Source of the DNA: Burkholderiales bacterium
GTDB taxonomy: Bacteria > Pseudomonadota > Gammaproteobacteria > Burkholderiales > Burkholderiaceae_D
Reading direction: 5' to 3'
Length of the DNA: 7,821 nucleotides
Assembly (NCBI GenBank): GCA_005800405.1
Contig: SYFN01000108.1
Span: 1-7,821, forward strand
Shown: piece after piece, positions 1 through 6,704 of the stretch
Layout of the letters: each line of letters starts with the position of its first letter
Position numbering within the stretch: the first letter of the stretch is position 1
Notes under the pieces: generated by a model
Told to the model about the DNA's origin: nothing
Databases searched by the model: none
Seen by the model: only the letters and a program-made list of their open reading frames with translations
Position numbers and translations under genes: made by a program

Positions 1-1428
1 CCGGAGAAGCTGTCCAATGGTCTTTGCTCGTTGAATTCCGCCGTCGATCGTCTGACGATGGTGTGCGATGCCGTCATCACTGCCAAGGGTGACATCCACG
101 CCTACCAGTTTTATCCGGCCGTGATTCACTCAGCCGCGCGACTGACTTACGCCGAAGTCGCTGCCATTCTGGGTAATACGCGCGGTCCCGAGGCCACACG
201 GCGCCTCGGTCTATTGCCGCACTTGCAGAATCTGTATGAACTGTTCCAGGCCTTACTTCAATCGCGTCGCCAGCGCGGCGCCATGGATTTCGACACTACT
301 GAAACCTATATTCTCTGTAACGCCGCCGGCAAGATTGAGCAGATTCTGCCGCGTACTCGAAACGATGCACACCGCTTGATTGAAGAGTGCATGCTGGCTG
401 CGAACGTTTGCGCCGCTGATTTCATGGAACGCCACAAGCATCACGGCATGTACCGTATCCATGCAGGGCCCACCAAGGAAAAACTCAATCAACTCAGGAC
501 ATTCCTCAAGCAGCTCAGCCTCAGTCTGGCCGGGGGTACCTCACCGACCGCATCGGATTACGCAGCGCTGATGGAAAAAATCAAGGGACGCCCTGATGCA
601 CTGCTCTTGCAGACCATGCTGCTGCGTTCAATGCAACAAGCCGTTTATAGCCCGGACAACATCGGTCACTTTGGTCTCTCCTATGTCGCTTATGCGCATT
701 TCACGAGTCCGATACGGCGCTATCCCGATCTGCTCACGCATCGAGTCATCAAGGCGATTTTGCAGAGCAAGCAGTACCATCCCAAGGGTATTTTCACGGA
801 GAGTTTGAACACCAATCTTTCACCTGCAGCCAGAAAATTACAGGCTAAAGACAGGGCAGCAGGCAAGAAGCGCGCCGAGGGCGATCTCGCTATTTGGGAA
901 TCGCTGGGCATACACTGCTCGGCCAATGAGCGACGCGCGGATGAAGCCTCCCGCGATGTCGAAGCCTGGCTCAAATGCTACTTTGTGCGCGACAAGCTCG
1001 GTGAAGAATTTACTGGCACCATCTCCGGCGTTGCCTCGTTTGGTATTTTTGTGCAGCTCGATGCCCTCTTCATTGAGGGGATGGTGCACGTTAGTGATCT
1101 GGGTGCAGATTATTTCCAGTACGACGACGCGCGACATGAATTGCGCGGTGAACGTACCGGCATACGCTATCAGCTCACTGATCGTGTCACGGTGCAGGTC
1201 AGCCGGGTAGACCTTGATGCGCGTCGTATCGATTTGCGCCTGGTGAGCCAGCTAGGCATTCGAACACAGCTGAAAAATGAATCGCGCCGCGCGGACAACG
1301 CCCACGCACCCAAGTCCGCGAGCAAAAAAACATCAGCCAAGCGTCCACCATCGACGAAACCAGAAAAGAAAAATGCAGGTGCAGCCAAAAAATCCCCGGC
1401 TCGTAACGGCAAAAAGAAACGTAAATAA
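1..1428 (+). CDS. rnr: Ribonuclease R, 3'-to-5' exoribonuclease (5'-truncated by window edge)
   Basis: RNase R degrades structured RNA processively from the 3' end and acts in mRNA, rRNA and tmRNA-linked quality control in the cytoplasm. The frame is open from base 1, which encodes PEKLSNGLCSLN of the RNB catalytic domain, so the gene starts upstream; the TTG at 31 is an internal Leu codon, not a start. Of 475 visible residues, about 1-250 are RNB, including the conserved block YAHFTSPIRRYPDLLTHR near residues 231-248. The metal-binding aspartates lie before the window. An S1 RNA-binding domain (GTISGVASFGIFVQLD, then EGMVHVSDL) spans roughly 335-417. The last ~58 residues are a Lys/Ala/Pro-rich basic tail ending KKKRK; in E. 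coli such a tail contacts SmpB. A linker near 255-310 (SPAARKLQAKDRAAGKK) looks longer than in E. coli and resembles my memory of Burkholderiales RNase R. The gene lies 23 bases before rlmB, a pairing common in proteobacteria. Confidence 0.96.
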   Translation, partial: PEKLSNGLCSLNSAVDRLTMVCDAVITAKGDIHAYQFYPAVIHSAARLTYAEVAAILGNTRGPEATRRLGLLPHLQNLYELFQALLQSRRQRGAMDFDTTETYILCNAAGKIEQILPRTRNDAHRLIEECMLAANVCAADFMERHKHHGMYRIHAGPTKEKLNQLRTFLKQLSLSLAGGTSPTASDYAALMEKIKGRPDALLLQTMLLRSMQQAVYSPDNIGHFGLSYVAYAHFTSPIRRYPDLLTHRVIKAILQSKQYHPKGIFTESLNTNLSPAARKLQAKDRAAGKKRAEGDLAIWESLGIHCSANERRADEASRDVEAWLKCYFVRDKLGEEFTGTISGVASFGIFVQLDALFIEGMVHVSDLGADYFQYDDARHELRGERTGIRYQLTDRVTVQVSRVDLDARRIDLRLVSQLGIRTQLKNESRRADNAHAPKSASKKTSAKRPPSTKPEKKNAGAAKKSPARNGKKKRK

Positions 1429-1451
1429 AGTACCGTCAATAAGCACCGATC

Positions 1452-2195
1452 ATGAAAACCCGCCTGATTTTTGGCTTTCACGCAGTCACAGCCCGCATAC
1501 GCCACGACGCATCGACGATAGAAGAAGTCTACGTTGACGCCTCGCGTCATGATCGCCGCATGGGTGATCTGTTACGGGCCGCCAAGGCCGCGAATCTGAG
1601 AATCATTCAGGCGGATGATCAGCGGCTTGATGCCATGGTGGGCACGCGGCGACATCAGGGCGTGGTTGCCCGCGCGGGTGAATTATCACTGGCGCGCAAT
1701 CTCAGCGAATTGCTGGATGCCATTCAGGGGCCACCGCTGCTGTTGCTGCTCGATGGCGTGACGGATCCACATAACCTGGGTGCCTGCCTGCGGGTGGCAG
1801 ATGGCGCGGGTGCGCACGCGGTGATCGCGCCCAAAGACCGGGCCGTTGGTCTGAATGCCACGGCTTCCAAGGTCGCGAGTGGCGCTGCGGATACCATGCC
1901 GTACATTACGGTCACGAATCTGGCGCGCGCAATGCGGGAATTACAAGAGCACGATATCTGGCTCACCGGCACCACCGAAGACGCAGAGCAGACGGTGTAC
2001 GCCATTGATTACACGGGCGGTACCGCCTTCGTCATGGGTTCGGAGGGCGAGGGTTTGCGTCGCCTGACGCGCGAGAATATCGATCGACTAGCGTCACTGC
2101 CTATGCAGGGCTCCGTGGAAAGTCTGAATGTGTCCGTCGCATCTGGTATTTGCCTTTATGAGGCCCGCAGGCAGCGTATGCTCACCACAAAATAA
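1452..2195 (+). CDS. rlmB: 23S rRNA (guanosine-2'-O-)-methyltransferase RlmB
   Basis: RlmB is a SpoU/TrmH-family (SPOUT) enzyme that uses S-adenosylmethionine to methylate the ribose of a guanosine in the peptidyl-transferase region of 23S rRNA (G2251 in E. coli). The 247-residue length is normal. Residues 1-70 form the small N-terminal substrate-binding domain, with GFHAV near the start and HQGVVA at 68-73. The knotted catalytic domain carries motif 1 [19 protein letters not shown] (100-118, with Asn108 and Arg114), motif 2 [12 protein letters not shown] (194-205, Glu198) and motif 3 [14 protein letters not shown] (217-230, Ser224 and Asn226). The numbering matches the E. coli protein as I remember it. 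The ATG at 1452 gives the expected N-terminus, although no strong Shine-Dalgarno precedes it. The 23-base gap after rnr implies co-transcription and probably translational coupling. Confidence 0.96.
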   Translation: MKTRLIFGFHAVTARIRHDASTIEEVYVDASRHDRRMGDLLRAAKAANLRIIQADDQRLDAMVGTRRHQGVVARAGELSLARNLSELLDAIQGPPLLLLLDGVTDPHNLGACLRVADGAGAHAVIAPKDRAVGLNATASKVASGAADTMPYITVTNLARAMRELQEHDIWLTGTTEDAEQTVYAIDYTGGTAFVMGSEGEGLRRLTRENIDRLASLPMQGSVESLNVSVASGICLYEARRQRMLTTK

Positions 2196-2201
2196 ATCCA
2201 A

Positions 2202-2207
2202 TAAAAT
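2202..2207 (+). promoter_or_regulatory. Possible -10 box for cysE
   Basis: The 41-base gap between rlmB and cysE is conspicuously AT-rich and contains TAAAAT, which matches five of six bases of the sigma-70 -10 consensus. No convincing -35 box sits 16-18 bases upstream, inside the rlmB end. If used, it would give a short leader of about 20 bases before the cysE ATG. Readthrough from rnr-rlmB is an equally good explanation for cysE expression. Confidence 0.22.
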
Positions 2208-2236
2208 TCAATTTCAGCCTATCCGCTCAGCGTCCC

Positions 2237-2986
2237 ATGTTCAGCCAAATTCAGGAAGATATCAGTAGCATCATCGAACGTGACCCGGCAGCTCGCAGCC
2301 GCTGGGAGGTCTTGACCTGCTACCCTGGTCTGCATGCAGTCGTGATGCATCGCTGTGCCAATGCCTGCTGGCGTGCAGGGTTCAAATGGTTGGGACGATT
2401 CATTTCTCATATTGCGCGCGGTCTGACGGGCATTGAGATTCACCCCGGTGCGACGATTGGTCGGCGGGTATTCATCGACCATGGCTTTGGCGTGGTGATT
2501 GGTGAAACTGCAGAAATTGGCGACGATTGCACGATCTATCAGGGTGTCACCCTGGGTGGTACCTCGCTCTCCAAGGGTGCGAAGCGGCATCCCACGCTCG
2601 GCCGCGGCGCCATCATCGGAGCAGGGGCCAAAGTACTCGGCGCGTTCACGGTAGGTGAGGGTGCCAAGGTGGGCTCAAACGCCGTCGTAGTCAAGGAAGT
2701 GCCGCCCGGTGCAACTGCTGTCGGCAATCCCGCACGCATCATTGAAAAAGAGGTTCTTGGTGCGCGTGAAGATGCAGCAGCTCGCATGTTTGCCGCATAT
2801 GGATTGACACCCAATGGTGATGATCCCTTGTCGAAAGCGATGCATGGTCTGATCGACAATGCAGCGTCGCAAGAACTGCAGCTCGTGAAGATTATTGAAG
2901 CACTGCAGGCGGCAGGAATTCAATGCGAGACGGTGCCAGAGCTGGATAAATTCAATCGCGATCAACTGAGCAAGCTGGTGGAGTGA
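2237..2986 (+). CDS. cysE: Serine O-acetyltransferase (short form)
   Basis: CysE transfers acetyl from acetyl-CoA to L-serine, giving O-acetylserine, the committed precursor of cysteine; it usually complexes with O-acetylserine sulfhydrylase (CysK). The 249-residue protein has a helical N-terminus (1-60) and then a left-handed beta-helix of hexapeptide repeats (about 65-170): [52 protein letters not shown] and [15 protein letters not shown]. His82 in IDHG is the counterpart of the catalytic E. coli His158. Glu67 replaces E. coli Asp143; Glu is usual in short-form enzymes such as that of B. subtilis, so I do not read it as a defect. The long N-terminal domain of the 273-residue E. coli enzyme is absent. 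An ~80-residue C-terminal tail follows the beta-helix, the region where cysteine feedback inhibition acts in characterised enzymes. The ATG start is preceded by only a weak ribosome site. Confidence 0.95.
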   Translation: MFSQIQEDISSIIERDPAARSRWEVLTCYPGLHAVVMHRCANACWRAGFKWLGRFISHIARGLTGIEIHPGATIGRRVFIDHGFGVVIGETAEIGDDCTIYQGVTLGGTSLSKGAKRHPTLGRGAIIGAGAKVLGAFTVGEGAKVGSNAVVVKEVPPGATAVGNPARIIEKEVLGAREDAAARMFAAYGLTPNGDDPLSKAMHGLIDNAASQELQLVKIIEALQAAGIQCETVPELDKFNRDQLSKLVE

Positions 2987-3041
2987 GGTTGTCGATAGGT
3001 AGGTGTTTCGCACGGTAACGCGTAGATGTTGTTGGGTATTT

Positions 3042-3057
3042 GGATCGCGTGCGATCC
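3042..3057. repeat. Perfect 7-bp palindrome (possible hairpin)
   Basis: GGATCGC, then GT, then GCGATCC forms a perfect inverted repeat; as RNA it would fold as a 6-bp stem with a four-base loop. It lies 55 bases past the cysE stop and is the most stable simple hairpin I can see in the convergent gap. No T-run follows on either strand, so it is not a canonical intrinsic terminator. It could still protect a 3' end from exonucleases or bind a dimeric protein. Confidence 0.4.
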
Positions 3058-3101
3058 GCCCACGCAAGAGTCATCATATGCAGGTGAGGACGGTGGACTA
3101 T

Positions 3102-3130
3102 TTGACAGTCGCCTCAATCACGACCGTTAT
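3102..3130 (+). promoter_or_regulatory. Candidate orphan sigma-70 promoter
   Basis: TTGACA at 3102-3107 is a perfect -35 consensus. Exactly 17 bases later CGTTAT (3125-3130) matches three of six -10 bases. It points rightward, away from cysE and into the 3' end of lpxH on the opposite strand. The weak -10 overlaps the left edge of the degenerate repeat, so this may be a chance match. Confidence 0.25.
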
Positions 3131-3166
3131 TCCGGCGCAGGTCGCGATCCACCGACTTTGCTTTAC
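3126..3166. repeat. Degenerate dispersed palindromic (REP-like) repeat
   Basis: The segment reads ATTCCGGC (3129-3136), GCAG, then GTCGCGATCCA, then a tail containing ACTTTGCTTT (3155-3164). It resembles an abundant proteobacterial intergenic element whose intact form, as I remember it, pairs ATTCCGGC with GCCGGAAT and continues CCAGCGACTTTGCTTT. Here the left arm is intact and the right arm differs at three of eight positions (3142, 3145, 3146), so the hairpin is broken. Its translation gives VIPAQVAIH, close to the VIPAQAGIQ peptide often seen in spurious hypothetical proteins predicted across this repeat. Family assignment is from memory. Its position in a convergent gap is typical for such elements. 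Confidence 0.5.
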
Positions 3167-3207
3167 CCAAGGGTACAAGATTTCTACACGGCTCACATTT
3201 GCAACTC

Positions 3208-3279
3208 AGGAGGAATTTGGCTATGTGCTCAGTCACGCCCGGCCACATTCACCCGCAAAAACTCACCGCCACCCTCTAG
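3208..3279 (+). other. Strong Shine-Dalgarno followed by an 18-codon frame, antisense to the lpxH 3' end
   Basis: AGGAGG at 3208-3213 is a full anti-16S match, and an ATG follows nine bases later at 3223. The frame encodes 18 residues (starting MCSVTPGHIH) and stops at TAG 3277-3279, overlapping the last lpxH codons on the other strand. The peptide has no recognisable feature, and its codons are constrained by lpxH. It may be chance or a remnant of a lost gene; I do not call it a coding gene. Confidence 0.15.
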
Positions 3280-4011
3280 CGCAATCCACCCGCCGCGCAC
3301 CACATCAGCATCACAATCCCAGTCGGGCAGTACATGTCGAACTCGCCCATTGTGCTCATGCACCTGTGGACGGTGCGTGTGCCCGTGAATCATCATCGTC
3401 ACCGCGTACGCATCAAACAGGTACTCGATCTCTCGTGCATTGACGTCCATGATGGCTATGGGCTTATTGCGTTGTGCTTGACGACTTCCCTCGCGCATGC
3501 GGCTGATGATGGCCTTGCGCTCAGCTAGCGAGCGAGCAAGGAAAGCACGTTGCCACTCCGCGTCGCGTACTTGTGAGCGAAATGCCATGTAGTCTGTGTC
3601 ATCCGTGCATTGTGCGTCACCGTGCAGCAGCAATATGCGTCTTCCTGCGATCTCAGCAACATGAGGCTCATTGAGCACACGCATCCCACAAGCGTTTGCA
3701 AAAGCTTCACCCACCAGAAAATCCCGATTGCCTGCGATCCAATAGACGGAAACGCCATGATCGCTCACACTGCGCAGCGCACGGATCACATCGCGATGAA
3801 AGGAATCGTCAAGATCATCATCGCCAGCCCAGTATTCGAAAATATCACCCAACAAATACAGCGCCTTGGTCATCATCGCTTGATCACGCAGAAAACCAAA
3901 AAACATCTCGGTTGTCAAAGGCAGATCGGGACTGAGATGAAGATCTGAAACGAACAGCGCGAGCGTTTCAGGCGGGACTTTCGCTGACCTGCGGGGGGGA
4001 AGCGTACTCAT
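3229..4011 (-). CDS. lpxH: UDP-2,3-diacylglucosamine diphosphatase LpxH
   Basis: LpxH hydrolyses the pyrophosphate of UDP-2,3-diacylglucosamine to lipid X and UMP, the fourth step of lipid A synthesis, as a peripheral inner-membrane enzyme; its presence indicates a Gram-negative organism. The 260-residue protein is a calcineurin-like metallophosphoesterase with all motifs: SDLHL (Asp23, His25), GDIFEYWAGDD (Asp56), GNRDFL (Asn95), LLHGDAQCTDD (His130) and HGHTHRP (His211, His213). These match the E. coli metal ligands D8, H10, D41, N79, H114, H195 and H197 with a constant 15-16 residue offset. The offset comes from a polar N-terminal extension of about 15 residues (MSTLPPRRSAKVPPE). The ATG at 4011 lies 17 bases after the ppiB stop, so it is the last gene of the ppiA-ppiB-lpxH unit. 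No strong Shine-Dalgarno is visible, which suggests translational coupling. Confidence 0.96.
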   Translation of the reverse strand: MSTLPPRRSAKVPPETLALFVSDLHLSPDLPLTTEMFFGFLRDQAMMTKALYLLGDIFEYWAGDDDLDDSFHRDVIRALRSVSDHGVSVYWIAGNRDFLVGEAFANACGMRVLNEPHVAEIAGRRILLLHGDAQCTDDTDYMAFRSQVRDAEWQRAFLARSLAERKAIISRMREGSRQAQRNKPIAIMDVNAREIEYLFDAYAVTMMIHGHTHRPQVHEHNGRVRHVLPDWDCDADVVRGGWIALEGGGEFLRVNVAGRD

Positions 4012-4028
4012 TGTTCAGGGCTTGCGCC

Positions 4029-4517
4029 TCACACGATTTCCGCTTTTTCGATGACCACATCTTCGGTGGGTACGTCGGAGAACATGCTGCGACGTCCGGT
4101 TTCGACCTTACCGATCATATCGACCACCTCGGTGCCCGAAGTGACTTTGCCAAACACGCAATATCCCCAGCCATCAGAACCAGGATAATTCAGAAAGTCG
4201 TTGTCATTGACGTTAATAAAAAACTGCGCGCGGGCTGAATGTGGGTCCGATGTGCGAGCCATCGCAATCGTATAGCAATCATTGGTCAGGCCATTGTTCG
4301 CCTCGTTTTCCACGGGATCTTCAGTAGGCTTTTGTCGCATATCAGGTAAAAAACCACCACCCTGAATCATGAAGCCGTCAATAACCCGATGAAAAATCGT
4401 GCCATCGTAATGCCCCGATTTCACATAATTTAAAAAATTTTCTACGGTCTTCGGTGCCTTGTCGGCATCGAGCTCCAACATGATTTGGCCATGGTTGGTA
4501 GTGAATAAAACGCTCAT
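4029..4517 (-). CDS. ppiB: Cytoplasmic cyclophilin-type peptidyl-prolyl cis-trans isomerase
   Basis: Cyclophilins catalyse cis-trans isomerisation of X-Pro bonds during protein folding. This 162-residue protein is a single cyclophilin domain with no signal peptide, so it should be cytoplasmic, like E. coli PpiB. Diagnostic stretches are TVENFLNYV (24-32), [18 protein letters not shown] (39-56; Arg44, Phe49, Met50, Gln52 equal human CypA R55, F60, M61, Q63), [16 protein letters not shown] (87-102; Phe100 equals F113) and [10 protein letters not shown] (116-125). Phe108 sits where human CypA has the cyclosporin-contacting Trp121, as in E. coli cyclophilins, so weak cyclosporin binding is expected. 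AAGGA lies five bases before the ATG. The gap from ppiA is 25 bases. Confidence 0.95.
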   Translation of the reverse strand: MSVLFTTNHGQIMLELDADKAPKTVENFLNYVKSGHYDGTIFHRVIDGFMIQGGGFLPDMRQKPTEDPVENEANNGLTNDCYTIAMARTSDPHSARAQFFINVNDNDFLNYPGSDGWGYCVFGKVTSGTEVVDMIGKVETGRRSMFSDVPTEDVVIEKAEIV

Positions 4518-4522
4518 GATAT

Positions 4523-4527
4523 TCCTT
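4523..4527 (-). promoter_or_regulatory. Ribosome binding site of ppiB
   Basis: AAGGA on the minus strand, five bases (ATATC) before the ppiB ATG, supports the start at 4517. It lies in the short ppiA-ppiB gap, so ppiB has its own initiation signal. Confidence 0.7.
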
Positions 4528-4542
4528 GGGATATAAAAAAAT

Positions 4543-5109
4543 TTATTCGATGATGGTGACAGATTCGATTACGACGCTTGGGCCAGACGAGCCTTCCGCG
4601 CCGGGTTTTACTCGCTGTATCTTGTCGACCACCTCGGTGCCCGATATAACCTTGCCAAATACGGCATAGCCCCAACCATCCCGACCTGGCCAGTCAAGAA
4701 AGCGATTATCCTCAGCATTGATGAAAAACTGCGCTGTGGCGGAGTCCGGGTCGCTGGTACGTGCCATTGCGATCGTGTATTTCTTATTTTTCAAACCATT
4801 TTTAGATTCAATTTTGATAGGGTCTCGCGTGGGCTTTTCCTGGAATTTTTCATCGAATCCGCCACCCTGGATCATGAAACCAAAGATAATTCTGTGAAAA
4901 ATAGTGCCGTTATAAAAACCCTCGCGTGTATATTCAAGAAAGTTTTTAACGGTAATTGGAGCTTTTTCCGGGTTGAGCTCTATAACCATCTCGCCCATAT
5001 TGGTTTTCATTGACACTCGCGGCAAGTTATCGGCAAACGCGAGACAGGATATGCTGCTCATGAGCCCGATAAAAAGCCAATGCACCAAAAGACGACGGAT
5101 CAGCAGCAT
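4543..5109 (-). CDS. ppiA: Exported (periplasmic) cyclophilin-type peptidyl-prolyl isomerase
   Basis: This is a second cyclophilin, 188 residues long, with a Sec signal peptide: a charged start (MLLIRR), a hydrophobic stretch to about residue 25 and a likely signal peptidase I site after Ala26 (AFA, then DN). The Cys at 22 lacks a lipobox (Ser at -3), so I do not call it a lipoprotein. The mature domain carries [15 protein letters not shown] (71-85; Arg73, Phe78, Met79, Gln81), [16 protein letters not shown] (116-131; Phe129) and [10 protein letters not shown] (145-154). Phe137 replaces the human Trp121 counterpart. It should assist proline isomerisation of envelope proteins. It clearly shares ancestry with the adjacent ppiB, including SDP-S-A-AQFFIN and GTEVVD, so the pair probably arose by duplication and was retained for two compartments. 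AAGGA six bases before the ATG supports the start. It is the first gene of the leftward operon, facing cysS. Confidence 0.94.
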   Translation of the reverse strand: MLLIRRLLVHWLFIGLMSSISCLAFADNLPRVSMKTNMGEMVIELNPEKAPITVKNFLEYTREGFYNGTIFHRIIFGFMIQGGGFDEKFQEKPTRDPIKIESKNGLKNKKYTIAMARTSDPDSATAQFFINAEDNRFLDWPGRDGWGYAVFGKVISGTEVVDKIQRVKPGAEGSSGPSVVIESVTIIE

Positions 5110-5115
5110 GTGTTT

Positions 5116-5120
5116 TCCTT
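5116..5120 (-). promoter_or_regulatory. Ribosome binding site of ppiA
   Basis: AAGGA on the minus strand lies six bases (AAACAC) before the ATG at 5109. It fixes the start that supplies a complete signal peptide. Confidence 0.7.
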
Positions 5121-5195
5121 CAGTATGAAAAGATAGATCAGATAGTGCAGCAGCGGGTTGGGTATTGCTTCAATGTTAAACTCTCCCCAAGCCGC

Positions 5196-5204
5196 ATTTT
5201 AACA
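5196..5204 (-). promoter_or_regulatory. Candidate extended -10 promoter for ppiA-ppiB-lpxH
   Basis: On the minus strand the sequence reads TGTTAAAAT: a TGn extension followed by TAAAAT, which matches five of six bases of TATAAT. An extended -10 can work without a good -35; the nearest one, TTGCCA (5224-5229), is 22 bases away and too far for standard spacing. Transcription would start near 5189, giving a leader of about 80 bases before ppiA. Confidence 0.4.
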
Positions 5205-5227
5205 AAGACGGTCCGAAGATTTTTGGC

Positions 5228-5270
5228 AACACTATGAGGCTTTGCCTTGGCTGCACCGGGGTATAGTGTT
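5228..5270. promoter_or_regulatory. 8-bp inverted repeat flanking the cysS promoter (possible operator)
   Basis: AACACTAT (5228-5235) and ATAGTGTT (5263-5270) are perfect inverted copies separated by 27 bases. The right arm overlaps the putative cysS -10 box and the left arm sits just upstream of where a -35 would lie. A dimeric regulator or a looping repressor could use such a site. No known regulator motif is recognised, and chance cannot be excluded. Confidence 0.3.
5262..5267 (+). promoter_or_regulatory. Candidate -10 box for cysS-alkA
   Basis: TATAGT matches five of six -10 bases and lies 44 bases before the cysS ATG, implying a leader of about 35-40 bases. The -35 is poor: TTGCCT (5242-5247) has four of six matches but only a 14-base spacer. 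A weak or activator-assisted promoter is possible. Confidence 0.4.
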
Positions 5271-5311
5271 CTGCCGTCGGAGATAGCAGCCATACCACTT
5301 CCAGATCATTC

Positions 5312-6700
5312 ATGAGTGTTCTAAGAATTTACAACACGCTGGTGCGTGACAAGGAAGTATTTTCCCCGATAGAGCCGGGCAAGGTTCGGATGTACGTATG
5401 TGGCATGACTGTCTACGATTTTTGCCATCTGGGTCATGCGCGTGTGATGGTAGTGTTCGATATGGTGCAGCGATGGCTTCGTGCGCAACAGTACGAAGTC
5501 ACTTACGTTCGCAACATCACGGACATCGACGACAAAATCATCCGTCGCGCGGTCGAAAACAAGAAATCCATCTCGGCACTCACCGACTACTTCATCACGG
5601 CCATGAATGAAGACGCTGACGCGCTGGGCGTGCAGCGGCCAGACCATGAGCCGCGTGCCACGGCCTATGTGCCGCAGATGCTCAACCTGATCGCCCAGCT
5701 TGAAGCTCGCGGTTTGGCCTATCAGGCACCGGATGGTGATGTGAACTTTTCCGTTCGCGATTTTGAAGGCTACGGTAAGCTCTCCGGTAAATCACTGGAT
5801 GACTTGCGCGCGGGTGAGCGAGTCGATATCGACAGCGCCAAGCGTGATCCGTTGGACTTTGTTCTTTGGAAATCAGCGCGTGACACAGAGCCCGATGAAG
5901 TCAAATGGCCATCGCGCTGGGGCGCTGGACGTCCGGGATGGCATATTGAATGCTCCGCGATGTCATGCGATCTGTTGGGCGAACGATTTGATATCCACGG
6001 CGGCGGTCAAGATCTGCAATTTCCTCATCACGAAAACGAAATTGCGCAGTCCGAGGGTGCGCACGCGAACACCTTCGTCAATTACTGGATGCACAATGGA
6101 TTTGTACGAGTTGATGACGAAAAAATGTCCAAATCGCTGGGCAATTTCTTCACGATTCGCGAGGTCCTCAAAAAATTTAATGCGGAAGTCGTTCGCTTCT
6201 TCATCCTGCGTGCGCATTACCGCAGCCCACTGAATTACGCCGATGTGCATCTTGAAGACGCTCGTACCGCGCTCACTCGTCTGTATACCGCGCTCAAAGA
6301 AACGGAGCCTGACACCGCACCCCTGGATTGGAGTGAAGCTCATGCGCAACGGTTCGCCGATGCTATGAATGATGACTTCAATACGCCAATTGCGATCGCC
6401 GTGTTGTTTGATTTGGTGACTGAAGTCAATCGCCATCGTTCCCCTCCGATGGCCCGGCAGCTCCGAGGGCTGGGTGCAGCTCTGGGCTTGCTTGCACGCG
6501 ATCCTAAGTCTTTCCTCCAGGGCACCGCGGCGGCGGGCGGTCTTGGGGATGTCGAGGTCGCAGCCCAGATTGCGTCGCGTGCGCAGGCCAAGAAAGACAA
6601 GAATTTTGCAGAGGCTGATCGTATCCGTGGCGCCTTGCTCAAGCAGGGAGTTGTCCTTGAGGATAAACCCGGTGGTGTCACTAAATGGCGAAGGGCATAA
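5312..6700 (+). CDS. cysS: Cysteinyl-tRNA synthetase
   Basis: CysS is a class I aminoacyl-tRNA synthetase that activates cysteine with ATP and charges tRNA-Cys in the cytoplasm. The 462-residue protein has the normal bacterial length. The Rossmann catalytic fold holds the HIGH-type motif as HLGH (39-42, in [16 protein letters not shown]) and KMSKS at 271-275 followed by [11 protein letters not shown]. The zinc site that selects cysteine is complete: Cys30 (YVCGMTVYD), Cys214 ([12 protein letters not shown]), His239 and Glu243 ([12 protein letters not shown]), equivalent to E. coli C28, C209, H234 and E238. The C-terminal part includes the DALR helical region, with [17 protein letters not shown] at 352-368, and a final tRNA-binding tail ([21 protein letters not shown]). 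The ATG at 5312 gives the standard N-terminus (SVLRIYNTL), although no good Shine-Dalgarno is nearby. alkA begins four bases after the stop. Confidence 0.97.
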   Translation: MSVLRIYNTLVRDKEVFSPIEPGKVRMYVCGMTVYDFCHLGHARVMVVFDMVQRWLRAQQYEVTYVRNITDIDDKIIRRAVENKKSISALTDYFITAMNEDADALGVQRPDHEPRATAYVPQMLNLIAQLEARGLAYQAPDGDVNFSVRDFEGYGKLSGKSLDDLRAGERVDIDSAKRDPLDFVLWKSARDTEPDEVKWPSRWGAGRPGWHIECSAMSCDLLGERFDIHGGGQDLQFPHHENEIAQSEGAHANTFVNYWMHNGFVRVDDEKMSKSLGNFFTIREVLKKFNAEVVRFFILRAHYRSPLNYADVHLEDARTALTRLYTALKETEPDTAPLDWSEAHAQRFADAMNDDFNTPIAIAVLFDLVTEVNRHRSPPMARQLRGLGAALGLLARDPKSFLQGTAAAGGLGDVEVAAQIASRAQAKKDKNFAEADRIRGALLKQGVVLEDKPGGVTKWRRA

Positions 6701-6704
6701 ATTC

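Larger units (their letters stand above)
2987..3228. other. Convergent intergenic region between cysE and lpxH
   Basis: This 242-base gap separates the ends of two convergent transcription units. It has no supported protein gene and no canonical terminator, because neither hairpin candidate has a following T-run. It contains a perfect palindrome (3042-3057), a consensus -35 box (3102-3107), a degenerate palindromic repeat (3126-3166), a short inverted TACCC/GGGTA pair near 3164-3175, and a strong Shine-Dalgarno (3208-3213). Longer frames crossing it on the + strand continue antisense into lpxH and look spurious. Confidence 0.8.
5110..5311. other. Divergent intergenic promoter region between ppiA and cysS
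   Basis: This 202-base gap separates two divergent units and has no supported gene. It contains an extended -10 candidate for ppiA (5196-5204, minus strand), a TATAGT -10 candidate for cysS (5262-5267) and an 8-bp inverted repeat (arms 5228-5235 and 5263-5270). No T-box or other riboswitch architecture is apparent. From memory, related genomes carry a TPR-protein gene near this position; none is here. Confidence 0.75.

Noticed and set aside
31..33. TTG as the start codon of rnr
   Set aside because: The frame is open to base 1 and the upstream residues PEKLSNGLCS belong to the conserved RNB domain, so the gene continues beyond the window.
1170..1550. 126-residue minus-strand frame across the rnr-rlmB junction
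   Set aside because: It is antisense to the S1 domain, the basic tail and the rlmB start, and the translation is Arg/Ser/Phe-rich with no motif.
2447..2500. Glu67 of CysE in place of the E. coli catalytic Asp143 as a possible inactivating change
   Set aside because: Short-form serine acetyltransferases, for example that of B. subtilis, normally have GIEIHPGA at this position and are functional.
3003..3443. Two overlapping + strand frames (146 and 120 residues) across the cysE-lpxH gap
   Set aside because: They run from the repeat-containing gap into the antisense strand of lpxH, have low-complexity composition without any domain, and one translates the repeat as VIPAQVAIH, a typical spurious hypothetical protein.
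4533..4545. T-run after the ppiA stop as an intrinsic terminator (minus strand)
   Set aside because: Seven T residues follow the stop, but there is no GC-rich hairpin before them, and ppiB begins 25 bases later with its own ribosome site.
6474..6704. N-terminal extension of alkA by 77 residues
   Set aside because: It overlaps the cysS C-terminal coding region, is Arg/Ser-rich, and the internal ATG at 6705 has a ribosome site and the expected family N-terminus.
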